NCBI GenBank assembly: GCA_029262115.1
Contig: JAJCZZ010000101.1
Span: 1 to 64,000 of the forward strand
Reading direction: 5' to 3'
From: Gemmatimonadota bacterium
GTDB lineage: Bacteria > Gemmatimonadota > Gemmatimonadetes > Longimicrobiales > Gaopeijiaceae
DNA length: 64,000 nucleotides
Shown: in pieces, positions 31,745 to 39,899 of the stretch
Layout of the letters: every line of letters begins with the position of its first letter
Numbering within the stretch: the first letter of the stretch is position 1
Position numbers and translations under genes: made by a program
The notes under the pieces: generated by a model
Databases searched by the model: none
What the model saw: only the letters and a program-made list of their open reading frames with translations
What the model was told of the DNA's origin: nothing

Positions 31745-33304
31745 TCAGCCGAATGTGATCCCCTGAGCGAGGGGTAGCTCCGTGCTCCAGTTCACCGTGT
31801 TGGTCTGTCGCCGCATGTACGCCTTCCAGGCGTCGGAACCGGACTCGCGCCCGCCCCCCGTGTCTTTTTCGCCACCGAACGCCCCGCCGATCTCCGCGCC
31901 CGAGGTCCCGATGTTCACGTTGGCGATTCCGCAATCCGACCCCCGGTGCGACAGGAAGTACTCCGCCTCGCGCACGTGGTCGGTGAAGATGGCGGAGGAC
32001 AGCCCCTGCGGGACGTCGTTGTGCACCGCGAGCGCCTCCGACAGCTCCGCGACCGCCGCCTCGCCCGAGACACCCGCCGATCCGTACTCGATGATGTAGA
32101 GGATCGGCGCGAACGTCTCATGTTGGACGATGTCGGACTCGTTGGCCGCGGAAGCGATGCATGGGGTGACATACGTGCCGCCAGGATACGCGTCACCCTC
32201 CAACACATCGCCCCCGAAGAGGATCTCCCCGCCACTGTCGACGACGGCCTTCTTGGCGGCCATCAGGGCATCGACGGAGTCCTGATTCAGCAGGGGACCC
32301 ATCAGCGTTCCGCTCTTCAAAGGATTCCCGATGGGGATGTCTTCGTAGGCGCGGACCAGCCGGTCGACCAACTCCTCGCGTCGGGACGCGTGGACGATGA
32401 TCCGGCGTGTGCTCGTGCACCGCTGCCCGGCGGTCCCGACCGACCCGAAGAGGATGGCCGGGAGCGCCAGGTCGAAGTTGGCGTTCGGGGTCACGATGAT
32501 CGCGTTGTTGCCACCCAGCTCGAGAATCGTGCGTCCAAGGCGCCGGCCCACCACTTCGGCCACGCGGCGCCCCATGCGGGAGGAGCCGGTCGCGGAGACC
32601 AGGGGGACCCGCCGGTCGTGCAGCATCCGCTCGCCGATGGTCCCACCCGTGCCGACCACCAGAGCGAAGATGGCCGGGTCGACGTCGTTTTCTTCGCACA
32701 CCTTCGCGGCGATCTTGGTCACGGCCAGCGCGGTCAGCGGGGTGCGTTCGGACGGCTTCCAGAGCGTGGCGTCGCCGCACACGGCCGCCAGCGCAGCGTT
32801 CCAGCTCCACACGGCCACGGGGAAGTTGAACGCGCTGATCACGCCGACGACGCCCAGGGGGTGCCACTGCTCCCTCATGTGGTGGTCGGGCCGCTCTGAC
32901 GCGAGAGTGAGCCCGTACAACTGCCGTGACAGGCCGACCGCGAAGTCGCAGATATCGATCATCTCCTGGACCTCGCCCTCGCCCTCCGCCCGGATTTTGC
33001 CCATCTCCAGGGTGACGAGGGCGCCGAGCGCCTCCTTCTTTTCCCTCAGCTTGTTGCCCAGTTGGCGAATGAGCTCGCCGCGCTTGGGTGCCGGTACCTT
33101 CCGCCACTCGAGGAACGCCGCGTGCGCCCGGTCCACGATCTCGTCGTACTCGACCTCCGTCACCTGAGACACGCGGGCCAGGTGGCTTCCGTCGACCGGC
33201 GTGTGGATGTCGAGAGTCGGGCCGGAGCCCACCCAGCGCCCGGCGAAGCCCCCGGGGTTGTCGGCTTTGATGTCGAGGGAGGTGAGGATCTCTTGCGTGG
33301 TCAT
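31745..33304 (-). CDS. ALDH7-type aldehyde dehydrogenase (aminoadipate-semialdehyde dehydrogenase-like)
   Basis: A 519-residue NAD-dependent dehydrogenase from ATG 33304; a much longer open frame upstream has no coding support. Catalytic C296 lies in GQRCTSTRR and general base E262 in LELGGNN. The ALDH7 (antiquitin/PCD) hallmark near the C-terminus is NVNIGTSGAEIGGAFGGEK followed by TGGGRESGSDAWKAYMRRQ. Relatives oxidise alpha-aminoadipate semialdehyde in lysine breakdown, consistent with peptide/amino-acid use here, but substrate is not provable. Its start lies 248 bp from a divergent gene, with a triple 10-bp repeat between. Confidence 0.92.
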   Translation of the reverse strand: MTTQEILTSLDIKADNPGGFAGRWVGSGPTLDIHTPVDGSHLARVSQVTEVEYDEIVDRAHAAFLEWRKVPAPKRGELIRQLGNKLREKKEALGALVTLEMGKIRAEGEGEVQEMIDICDFAVGLSRQLYGLTLASERPDHHMREQWHPLGVVGVISAFNFPVAVWSWNAALAAVCGDATLWKPSERTPLTALAVTKIAAKVCEENDVDPAIFALVVGTGGTIGERMLHDRRVPLVSATGSSRMGRRVAEVVGRRLGRTILELGGNNAIIVTPNANFDLALPAILFGSVGTAGQRCTSTRRIIVHASRREELVDRLVRAYEDIPIGNPLKSGTLMGPLLNQDSVDALMAAKKAVVDSGGEILFGGDVLEGDAYPGGTYVTPCIASAANESDIVQHETFAPILYIIEYGSAGVSGEAAVAELSEALAVHNDVPQGLSSAIFTDHVREAEYFLSHRGSDCGIANVNIGTSGAEIGGAFGGEKDTGGGRESGSDAWKAYMRRQTNTVNWSTELPLAQGITFG

Positions 33305-33430
33305 CGCGAATCGGTGTCGTAGTGCGAAGGTCGGCGGCCAGAGCCGCGCAGCCACGAAGTTTCTCACGCTGTCCGTGCCTTTGGAAGCCCGCCGAGCGTG
33401 GCGCGCGGGCCGGAGTGCTCCCACTTTGCA

Positions 33431-33460
33431 CGTCGTTCGCCGTCGTTCGCCGTCGTTCGC
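33431..33460. repeat. Three perfect tandem copies of a 10-bp unit
   Basis: CGTCGTTCGC occurs three times head to tail (33431-33440, 33441-33450, 33451-33460) in the divergent gap between the ALDH gene and the exported duplicated-domain protein. The period of about one DNA turn is suited to cooperative binding of a regulator. Confidence 0.6.
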
Positions 33461-33552
33461 GAAGCGCTGGCCCATTCGTGCAGGAGGGCCATCCCACAAG
33501 TAGAGGTACCGCCACAGTGTCCTACGCTCCTCTTTCGACGGTCGGATCGGCA

Positions 33553-34878
33553 ATGCAGATCGCGCCCGGGTGCGCATCGACATCGGTCTCGGTGCGGACT
33601 CTCCGGGTCTCCCTCCTCGTGTGGTGCGCAAGTGCGGCCGCCGCTGTGGCCCAACCGGCGGCGTCCCAGCAGGGCCCCCAGACACAGACCGACAGCTACA
33701 CGAGGTACGAGCTTCAGGATCCCGGCTCGGCCGCGTTCAGGATCATCTACGACGTGACCGCCACGACCCCCGGCGCCATGTACTACTACAACGGGATTCG
33801 CGCGGGGGCGGAGGAGGAGGTCCACGGCGTGACCGATCTGGCCACCGGCCAGTCCCTGCGCTGGGAGGTCGTGGACGGATCGCACGCGCGCGCGAACGGC
33901 CATCCGCGTGCGTCGGTGGAGGGACACTTCATCAAGGTCTGGCTCGCCCGACCCGTCCCGGAGGGTGGACAAGGCCGCGTTCGGATCGACAAGACCTACG
34001 TCGACGCCGACAGCTACCTCGTGGAGGGGCAGGGTGCCGACATCGTCTTCGACCGTTCGCTCGGGATCACTCGGAACGCCGTCGTGCTACCGTCCGGATA
34101 CGAAGTGGTCGAGGCGAACCACCCGGTCCAGGTGGCCACCGAAGCGGACGGCCGCATTCGGGTCAGCTTCATGAACGCGGGTCCGGACGGCGTTCCGTTC
34201 CGGATTCGGGGGCGTCGCTTGCCGGACGGTGCGAGTCGTCCGCCGTCACCGCAGGACAGTGGCGCGGAAGCGGTGCCGCGCTCCGGGGGCGGGGCGCCCA
34301 CCCGCGCGCGGGTGGGCTACACCGTGACCGAGCGGGCATTCGAGGACCGCGACATCACCTACTACCTTCTCCAGCCCGAGACGAACGCCTTTCGGCTTTT
34401 CCACGACTACACGGAGAAGCGGGTGGGAATGGACCGCTACCTTAACGTCGTGCGTGCGGGTAGCTCAGCGTCTGATCCGGAAGCGTACAATCTCGACACC
34501 GGCGCCCGCCTCGACGTGGAGCAGTTGGTCGGGCGGGCCATCACGGAGCGGGGCATCGACGTCGGTCGTGTCCCCGATCCGGACACGGAGGTCGTGGCCA
34601 TCTGGTTCGACCCCGTTCCGGAGGGGGGCTCGACCCGACTCCGTATCTGGGAGACCTACACGGACCCGGGGAGATACCTCCTCCACGGAGACGAATTCGT
34701 GTGGGACCGTGGATTCGGGCGTGCTCGTAACACCGTGGTGCTGCCGGACGGGTGGTATCTGGCGGCGAACTCGATTCCCGGGGTGGTCGACCTCACGGAA
34801 GACGGTCGCGTACGGATCCGCTACGTGAATCCGCGCCCCGATCAGATTCAGGTCTTCATCCGGGGTCGGAGGCGCTGA
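33553..34878 (+). CDS. Exported protein with two tandem homologous domains
   Basis: A 441-residue protein from ATG 33553 (GTG 33517 is an alternative), with a signal peptide (SVRTLRVSLLVWCASAAAAVAQ). The mature part is two copies of one domain. The N-copy has YTRYELQDPGSAAFRIIYDV, NGIRAGAEEEV and ITRNAVVLPSGYEVVEAN. The C-copy has ITYYLLQPETNAFRLFHDYT, NVVRAGSSASD and ARNTVVLPDGWYLAANS. Shared blocks are RLRI(W/D)xTYxDxxxYL, V(P/V)EGG and N.VVLP.GY/W. I do not recognise the family; the strand-rich pattern suggests beta-sandwich binding modules. It overlaps the next gene (opposite strand) by 23 bp at the 3' end. Confidence 0.8.
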   Translation: MQIAPGCASTSVSVRTLRVSLLVWCASAAAAVAQPAASQQGPQTQTDSYTRYELQDPGSAAFRIIYDVTATTPGAMYYYNGIRAGAEEEVHGVTDLATGQSLRWEVVDGSHARANGHPRASVEGHFIKVWLARPVPEGGQGRVRIDKTYVDADSYLVEGQGADIVFDRSLGITRNAVVLPSGYEVVEANHPVQVATEADGRIRVSFMNAGPDGVPFRIRGRRLPDGASRPPSPQDSGAEAVPRSGGGAPTRARVGYTVTERAFEDRDITYYLLQPETNAFRLFHDYTEKRVGMDRYLNVVRAGSSASDPEAYNLDTGARLDVEQLVGRAITERGIDVGRVPDPDTEVVAIWFDPVPEGGSTRLRIWETYTDPGRYLLHGDEFVWDRGFGRARNTVVLPDGWYLAANSIPGVVDLTEDGRVRIRYVNPRPDQIQVFIRGRRR

Positions 34879-35287
34879 CGACCGCCACGACCGTCGCACC
34901 CCACGGACAAAACTGCCCCACGGTACCGATCCAGTAGCCCAGATCCCCCTCCACCATGCTGGGACGCCCGTCGCATAGCTCTATGGCCAGGTCGACGGCT
35001 TCGACCGTGGTCGGATCCAGGTGCCAACTCCACGGTGCGTTGTAGCCCCCGTCTCCAGCCACCAACTGTCCGTTGATGACGCCCGTTTCGCCTGAGGCCA
35101 GCCGATCCGCCATCGCCTTGGCCTGAGCCTCCGTCGCGACCTCTACGGTGAAGCGCTCACCGCTGACGACCACCTCGTATCGGATGGGGAGGGTCGGTTC
35201 GGTCGGTTCGCTGCCGCAGGCCGACACGCCTGAGGCGGCGATCAGGGTCAGAATCGAGAACCAATGGGTACTGCGTTTGTGCTTCAT
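34856..35287 (-). CDS. Lipoprotein of BP74-like type
   Basis: A 143-residue protein with a lipoprotein signal (HWFSILTLIAASGVSACGSE, lipobox VSAC). The mature part has FTVEVATEAQAKAMADRLASG, then NGQLVAGDGGYNAPWSWHLDP, TVEAVDLAIELCDGRPSMVE and YWIGTVGQFCPWGATV. The NxPWSWHLDP / ELCDGxPS / FCPW pattern is what I recall from BP74-related secreted proteins, whose bacterial role is unknown. Two cysteines (ELC and FCP) could form a disulfide. Convergent with and overlapping the preceding gene by 23 bp. Confidence 0.7.
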   Translation of the reverse strand: MKHKRSTHWFSILTLIAASGVSACGSEPTEPTLPIRYEVVVSGERFTVEVATEAQAKAMADRLASGETGVINGQLVAGDGGYNAPWSWHLDPTTVEAVDLAIELCDGRPSMVEGDLGYWIGTVGQFCPWGATVVAVVSASDPG

Positions 35288-35383
35288 GCCGGGTCCACGT
35301 GTCGAAAGCCGAAGATGATGATGCCATGGGCATTCGACGATCGTGGCGCCTCTGATGTGACACGTCCCGGGGATCCTCCGCTC

Positions 35384-35414
35384 TGAGCCCCCCTTCCCCT
35401 ACGCAGTGGCTCCC
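35384..35414 (-). repeat. Single copy of the 31-bp dispersed repeat
   Basis: Matches the right end of the MITE-like element (20440-20470) at 25 of 31 positions by eye, with the core CCCTACGCAG. It lies 6 bp beyond the stop codon of the gene at 35421. No partner end is seen within the gap. Confidence 0.55.
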
Positions 35415-35420
35415 AAGCGT

Positions 35421-36047
35421 TCAGCCGATCGTGAGCGCTCTGTCGAGACGCACGGTCACGGTCGAGCCGCTGTGTACACGCACCACCGACCCCATAGCGG
35501 AGAGCGTGACCACGGAGCCCGCTGGCCGGACTTCGCCGCTCGCGGGGGTATCAGCCGGAAACGGAGCGGCCACCAGGCCCGCTGCCTCGCCGACGACGAC
35601 GTCGGGCGTTTCCTCGTTCGAACCAGACTCCGTGTCGAGCGCCGCCGCCGTCGTCGTCGCGGTCACCGGTAGCCACTTGCCGCCGGCTCGGACAGAGGTG
35701 AGGCGGAAGGCGAGCACCGCCCGGCCCGAGCCGTCGTCTTTCGTCGAGCGCGTGACTTCCCATCGAGACTCGGCGGCCTCCGGAATCACGACATTGCCAC
35801 CGACCGTGGCGGCTCGAGCCAGACGGGCCGTAAAGATATCACCCACCCGGTGACTCTCGGTTGACACGTCCTCGTCGGTGCGGAATGAGAGCTCCGCGCC
35901 GACTGGGAGTTCCGGGACTTCCCCGCTGATGAGCGACGGCGGCGTTTCGGGGTCCTCATGGGGCGCTCCGCACGCCGACGCGGTCGCGAGGACCAAACCG
36001 GCCAAGAGCCGGGCGATCAACACGGGGGAGGTACGGCGATAGGGCAT
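35421..36047 (-). CDS. Exported beta-rich protein of unknown function
   Basis: A 208-residue protein with a signal peptide or lipoprotein signal (LIARLLAGLVLATASACGAP, lipobox ASAC). The mature part is beta-rich: LPVGAELSFRTDEDVSTESHRVGDIFTARLA, NVVIPEAAESRWEV, FRLTSVRAGGKWLPVTATT, and a final VTVRLDRALTIG strand. The pattern 'pxGTxLxVRTxxxLSSxxxxxGDxFxAxLxxPV..g..VIPxGA' recurs in exported proteins of Acidobacteria-like genomes; function unknown. The stop is preceded on the genome by a dispersed repeat. Confidence 0.7.
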   Translation of the reverse strand: MPYRRTSPVLIARLLAGLVLATASACGAPHEDPETPPSLISGEVPELPVGAELSFRTDEDVSTESHRVGDIFTARLARAATVGGNVVIPEAAESRWEVTRSTKDDGSGRAVLAFRLTSVRAGGKWLPVTATTTAAALDTESGSNEETPDVVVGEAAGLVAAPFPADTPASGEVRPAGSVVTLSAMGSVVRVHSGSTVTVRLDRALTIG

Positions 36048-36111
36048 GGCAGCGTCCGGTCGGCTTGGTCCGTCCCCTCCAGCGGACCGCAGGACTCGAC
36101 GAATGCAACCG

Positions 36112-36621
36112 TCATGCCAGTAGAAGGTCCTTCATGGCGGTCTGGCGATGCCGGAAAATGCGGCCGAGCTGCGCACGGACGATCGGAAGGGCGACCTGTC
36201 CGAACGGTCGCAGCGGGAGGCCGTACCGGACCTCGTCGGTCATGAGGGTGCCATCATCCCGGTTCTCGAAGAGATGCCGGTGGACCCACACGCGGTAGGG
36301 GCCCTGGAGCTGGCGATCAGTGAATGCGAAGGGCGGGTTCCACTCCGTGATCTCGGTACGCCACCGGAATGGGATACCGGCGAGCCGGAGCCGATAGTCG
36401 ATCAGCGTACCGGGTGCCATTCTGATCGGCGACGGCGTCACGATACTGAATTCGAGCTCCGGGGGCGTGATCCGTTCGAGATTCTCAGCCGCCGCAAAGA
36501 ACGGGAAGACGTCACCGCGGGGGCGGGGGATGAATGTGACGGCACGAAGCAGGCGGTCACCGCCTGATAGGCGCTCGGCGTCGGGGTCGACGGTGCCATG
36601 GAATCCGGTTGTCTGGGGCAT
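36112..36621 (-). CDS. SRPBCC-family (START-like) ligand-binding protein
   Basis: About 169 residues from ATG 36621 (a TTG at 36669 would add 16). The fold signature is clear: FIPRPRGDVFPFFAAAENLERITPPELEF at the start, then RMAPGTLIDYRLRLAGIPFRWRTEI, FTDRQLQGPYRVWVHRHLFE and GTLMTDEVRYGLP, ending IFRHRQTAMKDLL. This matches the cyclase/dehydrase-like SRPBCC group, which bind hydrophobic ligands in a cavity. The ligand is unknown. Divergent from the prolyl oligopeptidase gene. Confidence 0.85.
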   Translation of the reverse strand: MPQTTGFHGTVDPDAERLSGGDRLLRAVTFIPRPRGDVFPFFAAAENLERITPPELEFSIVTPSPIRMAPGTLIDYRLRLAGIPFRWRTEITEWNPPFAFTDRQLQGPYRVWVHRHLFENRDDGTLMTDEVRYGLPLRPFGQVALPIVRAQLGRIFRHRQTAMKDLLLA

Positions 36622-36732
36622 GCCGGACCGACCCCCCGCACGGACGACGGTTCCATCACATCCGTTCAAGCGCGGGTGCGGTGCGAGGAACGAGTTTTGA
36701 GGCTACCAGGAGATCAGAGGAGGAGGGCCAGG

Positions 36733-38928
36733 GTGAGGGGATCGATTCGGGTGTTGGGCTGGGTGGCGGTCACGGCCGGCATCACGGCGTGTGGGCTAGC
36801 GACCGCAGAGGAGGATGTCTCGGATGTCTCGGTCCGGCTTCAGGAGCCGCCCCCTGCTCGTCGAGGCGATGTAATCGATACGCTTCACGGCCTCGAGGTG
36901 TCGGATCCCTACCGATGGCTCGAGGACTTGGAGTCGGAAGACGTCCGTGCGTGGGCCCGCAGGCAGGACACCTATTCGCGGGCGATCGCGGCCCGCCACC
37001 CAGGTCGGCAGGCGCTTCTCGGCCGCGTGCGTTCTCTCGTCGATGCTCGCGTCCACACAGCTCCCGTGCAGAGTGGCATGCGCTATTTCTACTCGCGCTT
37101 CAACGCCACCGGGGCCCAGTTCCAGGTCACGATCCTGATGCGGGAGGGGCGTGACGGTACCGAAAGAGTCTTGGTGGATCGAGACGAGTGGGAGGCGTCG
37201 ACTGGACGGACGCCCAGCCGGTTCTTTCCGTCCGCGTCGGGGCAGCTCCTCGCGTTCGGATCGACGGCGTCGGGCTCTGTCATGGAGACCGTGCGCATAC
37301 TCGACCCTTCGACCGGCCGGTTGCTCCCGGATTCCATCGTGGGACTCCACTTCCGGCTGGCCTCGATCACGTGGGATGGGCGCGGGCGGGGCTTCTACTA
37401 CCAGTCGTATGAAGCCGAAGGCACGGGGCCCAGTGCTCGATACCTGGATCCTCGCCTCCTTTACCACAGGCTCGGTACTCCTCAGAGCGAAGACGTCGTG
37501 GTCTACAGGGCAGCCGCAGGAGAGAATCGGTTCCTCAGCCACACTGCCGACCCGGCCGGCCAATACCTGGTCGTGACCGAGCGGGTGGGGAGCGCATCGG
37601 AGAACCGTGTTCTGGCCGGTCCGCTTGACCCCTCGAACTTGCGTTTGTCTCCCCTCATCGACGATCCGGTAGCGGCATTCACACCGGCGGGCGAGGCAAA
37701 TGGGATGCTCTATTTCCGCACGGACCACGACGCGCCGAACGGGCGGGTCATCGCCATGGATCCGACGGGAGACGGCGAATCCGTAGAGATTGTGGCAGAG
37801 GCGGCGGACCCTATCAATACCTGGTCGGGCCGTTCCGGCCCATTGGGAGCTCGGGTGGTGGGTGGGCGTCTCCTCGTGACGTATACGATTGAGGGTGTTC
37901 CCCAGCCGACCGTTTTCGAACTCGACGGGCGGCGAGTGGGGGCGTGGGACCTTCCGTACGACGGGTCGCTCTGGAGTGGCGTCGTCGGTCACAACGGGAC
38001 ACATGAGGCGTTCTTCGTCCTCAGCGGGCTGACGGACCCGGGAACGACCTACGGGCTCGACGTCTCCTCGATCAGGGCCGAGGTATTCACGGCTCCGCAG
38101 ATGCGGGAGCTCGACGGAGACGTCCTGACCCGGCGGATCACCGTTCCAGCATCCGACGGCGCCCCCGTCCCTGCCTACGTCGTGCGGCGCAGCGATACAC
38201 CGCTGGACGGCTCCGCGCCGGCTGTGCTGTATGGGTACGGCTTCGGCGGGTGGCCGGCAGCGCCCTACTACTTCCCACTCATGGCGGCGTTCGTCGAGCG
38301 AGGGGGCATCTGGATTCTGGCCGAGTTGCGCGGGGACGGTGGCTACGGTACGCCGTGGCACCTTGCCGGGCGGCGCGAGACCAAGGCTCGAACGTTCCAC
38401 GACTACGTGGATGTGGCCCGCTGGCTCGTAGAGTCGGACTACACGTCTGCGGACCGGCTCGTAGCCAATGCGTCTAGCGCCGGCGGGCCGGTTGCGGCCC
38501 GGGCGCTGGTGGAAGAGCCGGCGCTCTTCGCCGCGGGCATCCTCGACTATCCGCTCCTGGACCTTCTTCGGTACGACCGCTTCGGATACGGTTCGCGGTG
38601 GGTGGCCGAGTACGGTACTGCGTCGGACCCGGACGACTTCCGAGTGCTCCACCCACTATCTCCCTATCACCGCCTCGACACACCGACCTGTCTGCCGGCG
38701 ATCTTCGTAGCGCCCGGCGAGAACGACGCGTTAACTCCGCCCCTTCATGCGTACAAATTCGTGGCGGCGGCTCGGTCGGCTCAGCTGTGCGAGAACCCGA
38801 TCCGGCTCCGCGTCTCGTGGGGCGCCGGTCATGGCGCGGGCGCGGATCCCGAGGCGACCGCCGACAATTGGGCGGATCAGTTCGCGTTCATGGAACAGGT
38901 GCTCCCCCACGGAGCGTTCCGGTTCTGA
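36733..38928 (+). CDS. Prolyl oligopeptidase family serine peptidase (S9A), lipoprotein
   Basis: A 731-residue enzyme from GTG 36733, preceded by AGGAGG (36718-36725 region). It has a lipoprotein signal (LGWVAVTAGITACGL), a seven-blade propeller and an alpha/beta hydrolase domain. The opening DTLHGLEVSDPYRWLED is typical of POP. The triad is S582, D665 (GENDALTPP) and H700 (GAGHGAG). The nucleophile elbow reads ASSAGG rather than the usual GGSNGG, so the Gly before Ser is replaced. It cleaves short peptides after proline. The next start overlaps its stop region. Confidence 0.9.
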   Translation: MRGSIRVLGWVAVTAGITACGLATAEEDVSDVSVRLQEPPPARRGDVIDTLHGLEVSDPYRWLEDLESEDVRAWARRQDTYSRAIAARHPGRQALLGRVRSLVDARVHTAPVQSGMRYFYSRFNATGAQFQVTILMREGRDGTERVLVDRDEWEASTGRTPSRFFPSASGQLLAFGSTASGSVMETVRILDPSTGRLLPDSIVGLHFRLASITWDGRGRGFYYQSYEAEGTGPSARYLDPRLLYHRLGTPQSEDVVVYRAAAGENRFLSHTADPAGQYLVVTERVGSASENRVLAGPLDPSNLRLSPLIDDPVAAFTPAGEANGMLYFRTDHDAPNGRVIAMDPTGDGESVEIVAEAADPINTWSGRSGPLGARVVGGRLLVTYTIEGVPQPTVFELDGRRVGAWDLPYDGSLWSGVVGHNGTHEAFFVLSGLTDPGTTYGLDVSSIRAEVFTAPQMRELDGDVLTRRITVPASDGAPVPAYVVRRSDTPLDGSAPAVLYGYGFGGWPAAPYYFPLMAAFVERGGIWILAELRGDGGYGTPWHLAGRRETKARTFHDYVDVARWLVESDYTSADRLVANASSAGGPVAARALVEEPALFAAGILDYPLLDLLRYDRFGYGSRWVAEYGTASDPDDFRVLHPLSPYHRLDTPTCLPAIFVAPGENDALTPPLHAYKFVAAARSAQLCENPIRLRVSWGAGHGAGADPEATADNWADQFAFMEQVLPHGAFRF

Positions 38929-38984
38929 TGGAGAGGATCGCGTCCTCCTTGGAGGGCCTGGTCGGGAGTACGTACCTTCCTCTC

Positions 38985-39821
38985 ATGTCTGACCAGAGTA
39001 CGATGGAGCCCCGGCGTCGGTCCGACCGGTGTGGACTCGCCCAGAGTTGGGCGGCCGGCGCCATACGGGTGGAGAGGTTTCGCCTGGACCGGACGTACCG
39101 AAAGCGTGCTCACGCGCACGCGCATCGGGGTGTTGCGTTGATCGTCGACGGTGCCTTCCGGGCACGGACGGAGGGTAGAACGTGGGAGGCGGAACCCGGG
39201 ACAGCGTTGGTGCTCCCTCGTGGTTGGAGCCATGCGGAGGACACCCTCGGCCGGGGGGTCGATTGCCTACTCCTCTCATCCGCTCCCTCGGCTTCGACGG
39301 TACAGCGCCCGCCTCCTTTGCAGCCGCGAGAGACCCCTGCGCACGCGCGAGTCAGTGCCGGTCCGCGAGTGGAACTGCTGGTCCAGGAACTCTGTCGTTC
39401 GGTCCTGGGGGACGGTGGCCCACCGTCCGCTCGCTTCGTGCAGGAGTGCGTCGCACAACTGCTCGTGGACACGGAAGCCGCGACCAGCCAGGTGAGCAGT
39501 GTTCCACGCTGGCTCGACCAGGCCCGTGGTATCCTCGAGGGTGACCCCACCTCATCGGTGTCCGTCGCGGAGGTCGCCGATCAGGTCGGGGTAACCCGAG
39601 AGCACCTCGCCCGGGAATTTCGCGCGGCTTTTGGTGAGGCCCCGTCCACCGCCCGGAGGCGAGCTCGGCTCCGGTTGGCACGTCGCCTGTTGGTGGCTGA
39701 TGACTCGACCGTCTCAGCCGTGGCACAGCAAGCCGGCTTCGCTGACCACAGCCATCTGACGCGCTCTTTTCGAGCCGCGTTCGGAGTCACCCCGCAGATG
39801 TTCCGGTCCAGAGGAAGTTGA
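38985..39821 (+). CDS. AraC-family transcriptional regulator
   Basis: A 278-residue regulator read from ATG 38985; ATG 38928, which overlaps the POP stop (ATG within TGATG), is possible and would add 19 residues. The N-terminal cupin-like sensing domain is about 20-100 (RKRAHAHAHRGVALIVDG, EPGTALVLPRGWSHAE). The C-terminal AraC domain has two HTHs: SVAEVADQVGVTREHLAREFRAAFGEAPS and STVSAVAQQAGFADHSHLTRSFRAAFGVTP. Ligand unknown. It sits between the POP and the SusD/SusC pair and could control peptide uptake and hydrolysis. Confidence 0.88.
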   Translation: MSDQSTMEPRRRSDRCGLAQSWAAGAIRVERFRLDRTYRKRAHAHAHRGVALIVDGAFRARTEGRTWEAEPGTALVLPRGWSHAEDTLGRGVDCLLLSSAPSASTVQRPPPLQPRETPAHARVSAGPRVELLVQELCRSVLGDGGPPSARFVQECVAQLLVDTEAATSQVSSVPRWLDQARGILEGDPTSSVSVAEVADQVGVTREHLAREFRAAFGEAPSTARRRARLRLARRLLVADDSTVSAVAQQAGFADHSHLTRSFRAAFGVTPQMFRSRGS

Positions 39822-39847
39822 TCCGGTCTTGGCCCCCGGCAACGACA

Positions 39848-39881
39848 AAGGCCCGGCGCCGCCGCAGCGGCACCGGGCCTT
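39848..39881. terminator. Bidirectional terminator between araC and susD
   Basis: A 9-bp stem AAGGCCCGG (39848-39856) / CCGGGCCTT (39873-39881) with a GCCGC/GCGGC inner stem. It lies between two convergent genes and should end transcription from both. Confidence 0.75.
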
Positions 39882-39899
39882 CTCCCGAGTCGTAACGAC

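Noticed and set aside
33431-33460. CRISPR-like array
   Set aside because: The units are 10 bp with no spacers; a plain tandem repeat. No cas genes in the window.
33305-33685. N-terminal extension of the ALDH frame to 646 residues
   Set aside because: The extension is Arg-rich, crosses the divergent promoter and the tandem repeat; ALDH7 proteins start at the ATG 33304 position.
36796-38652. A 618-residue open frame opposite the prolyl oligopeptidase
   Set aside because: Antisense shadow of a well-supported gene; Arg/Pro/His-rich and without domains.
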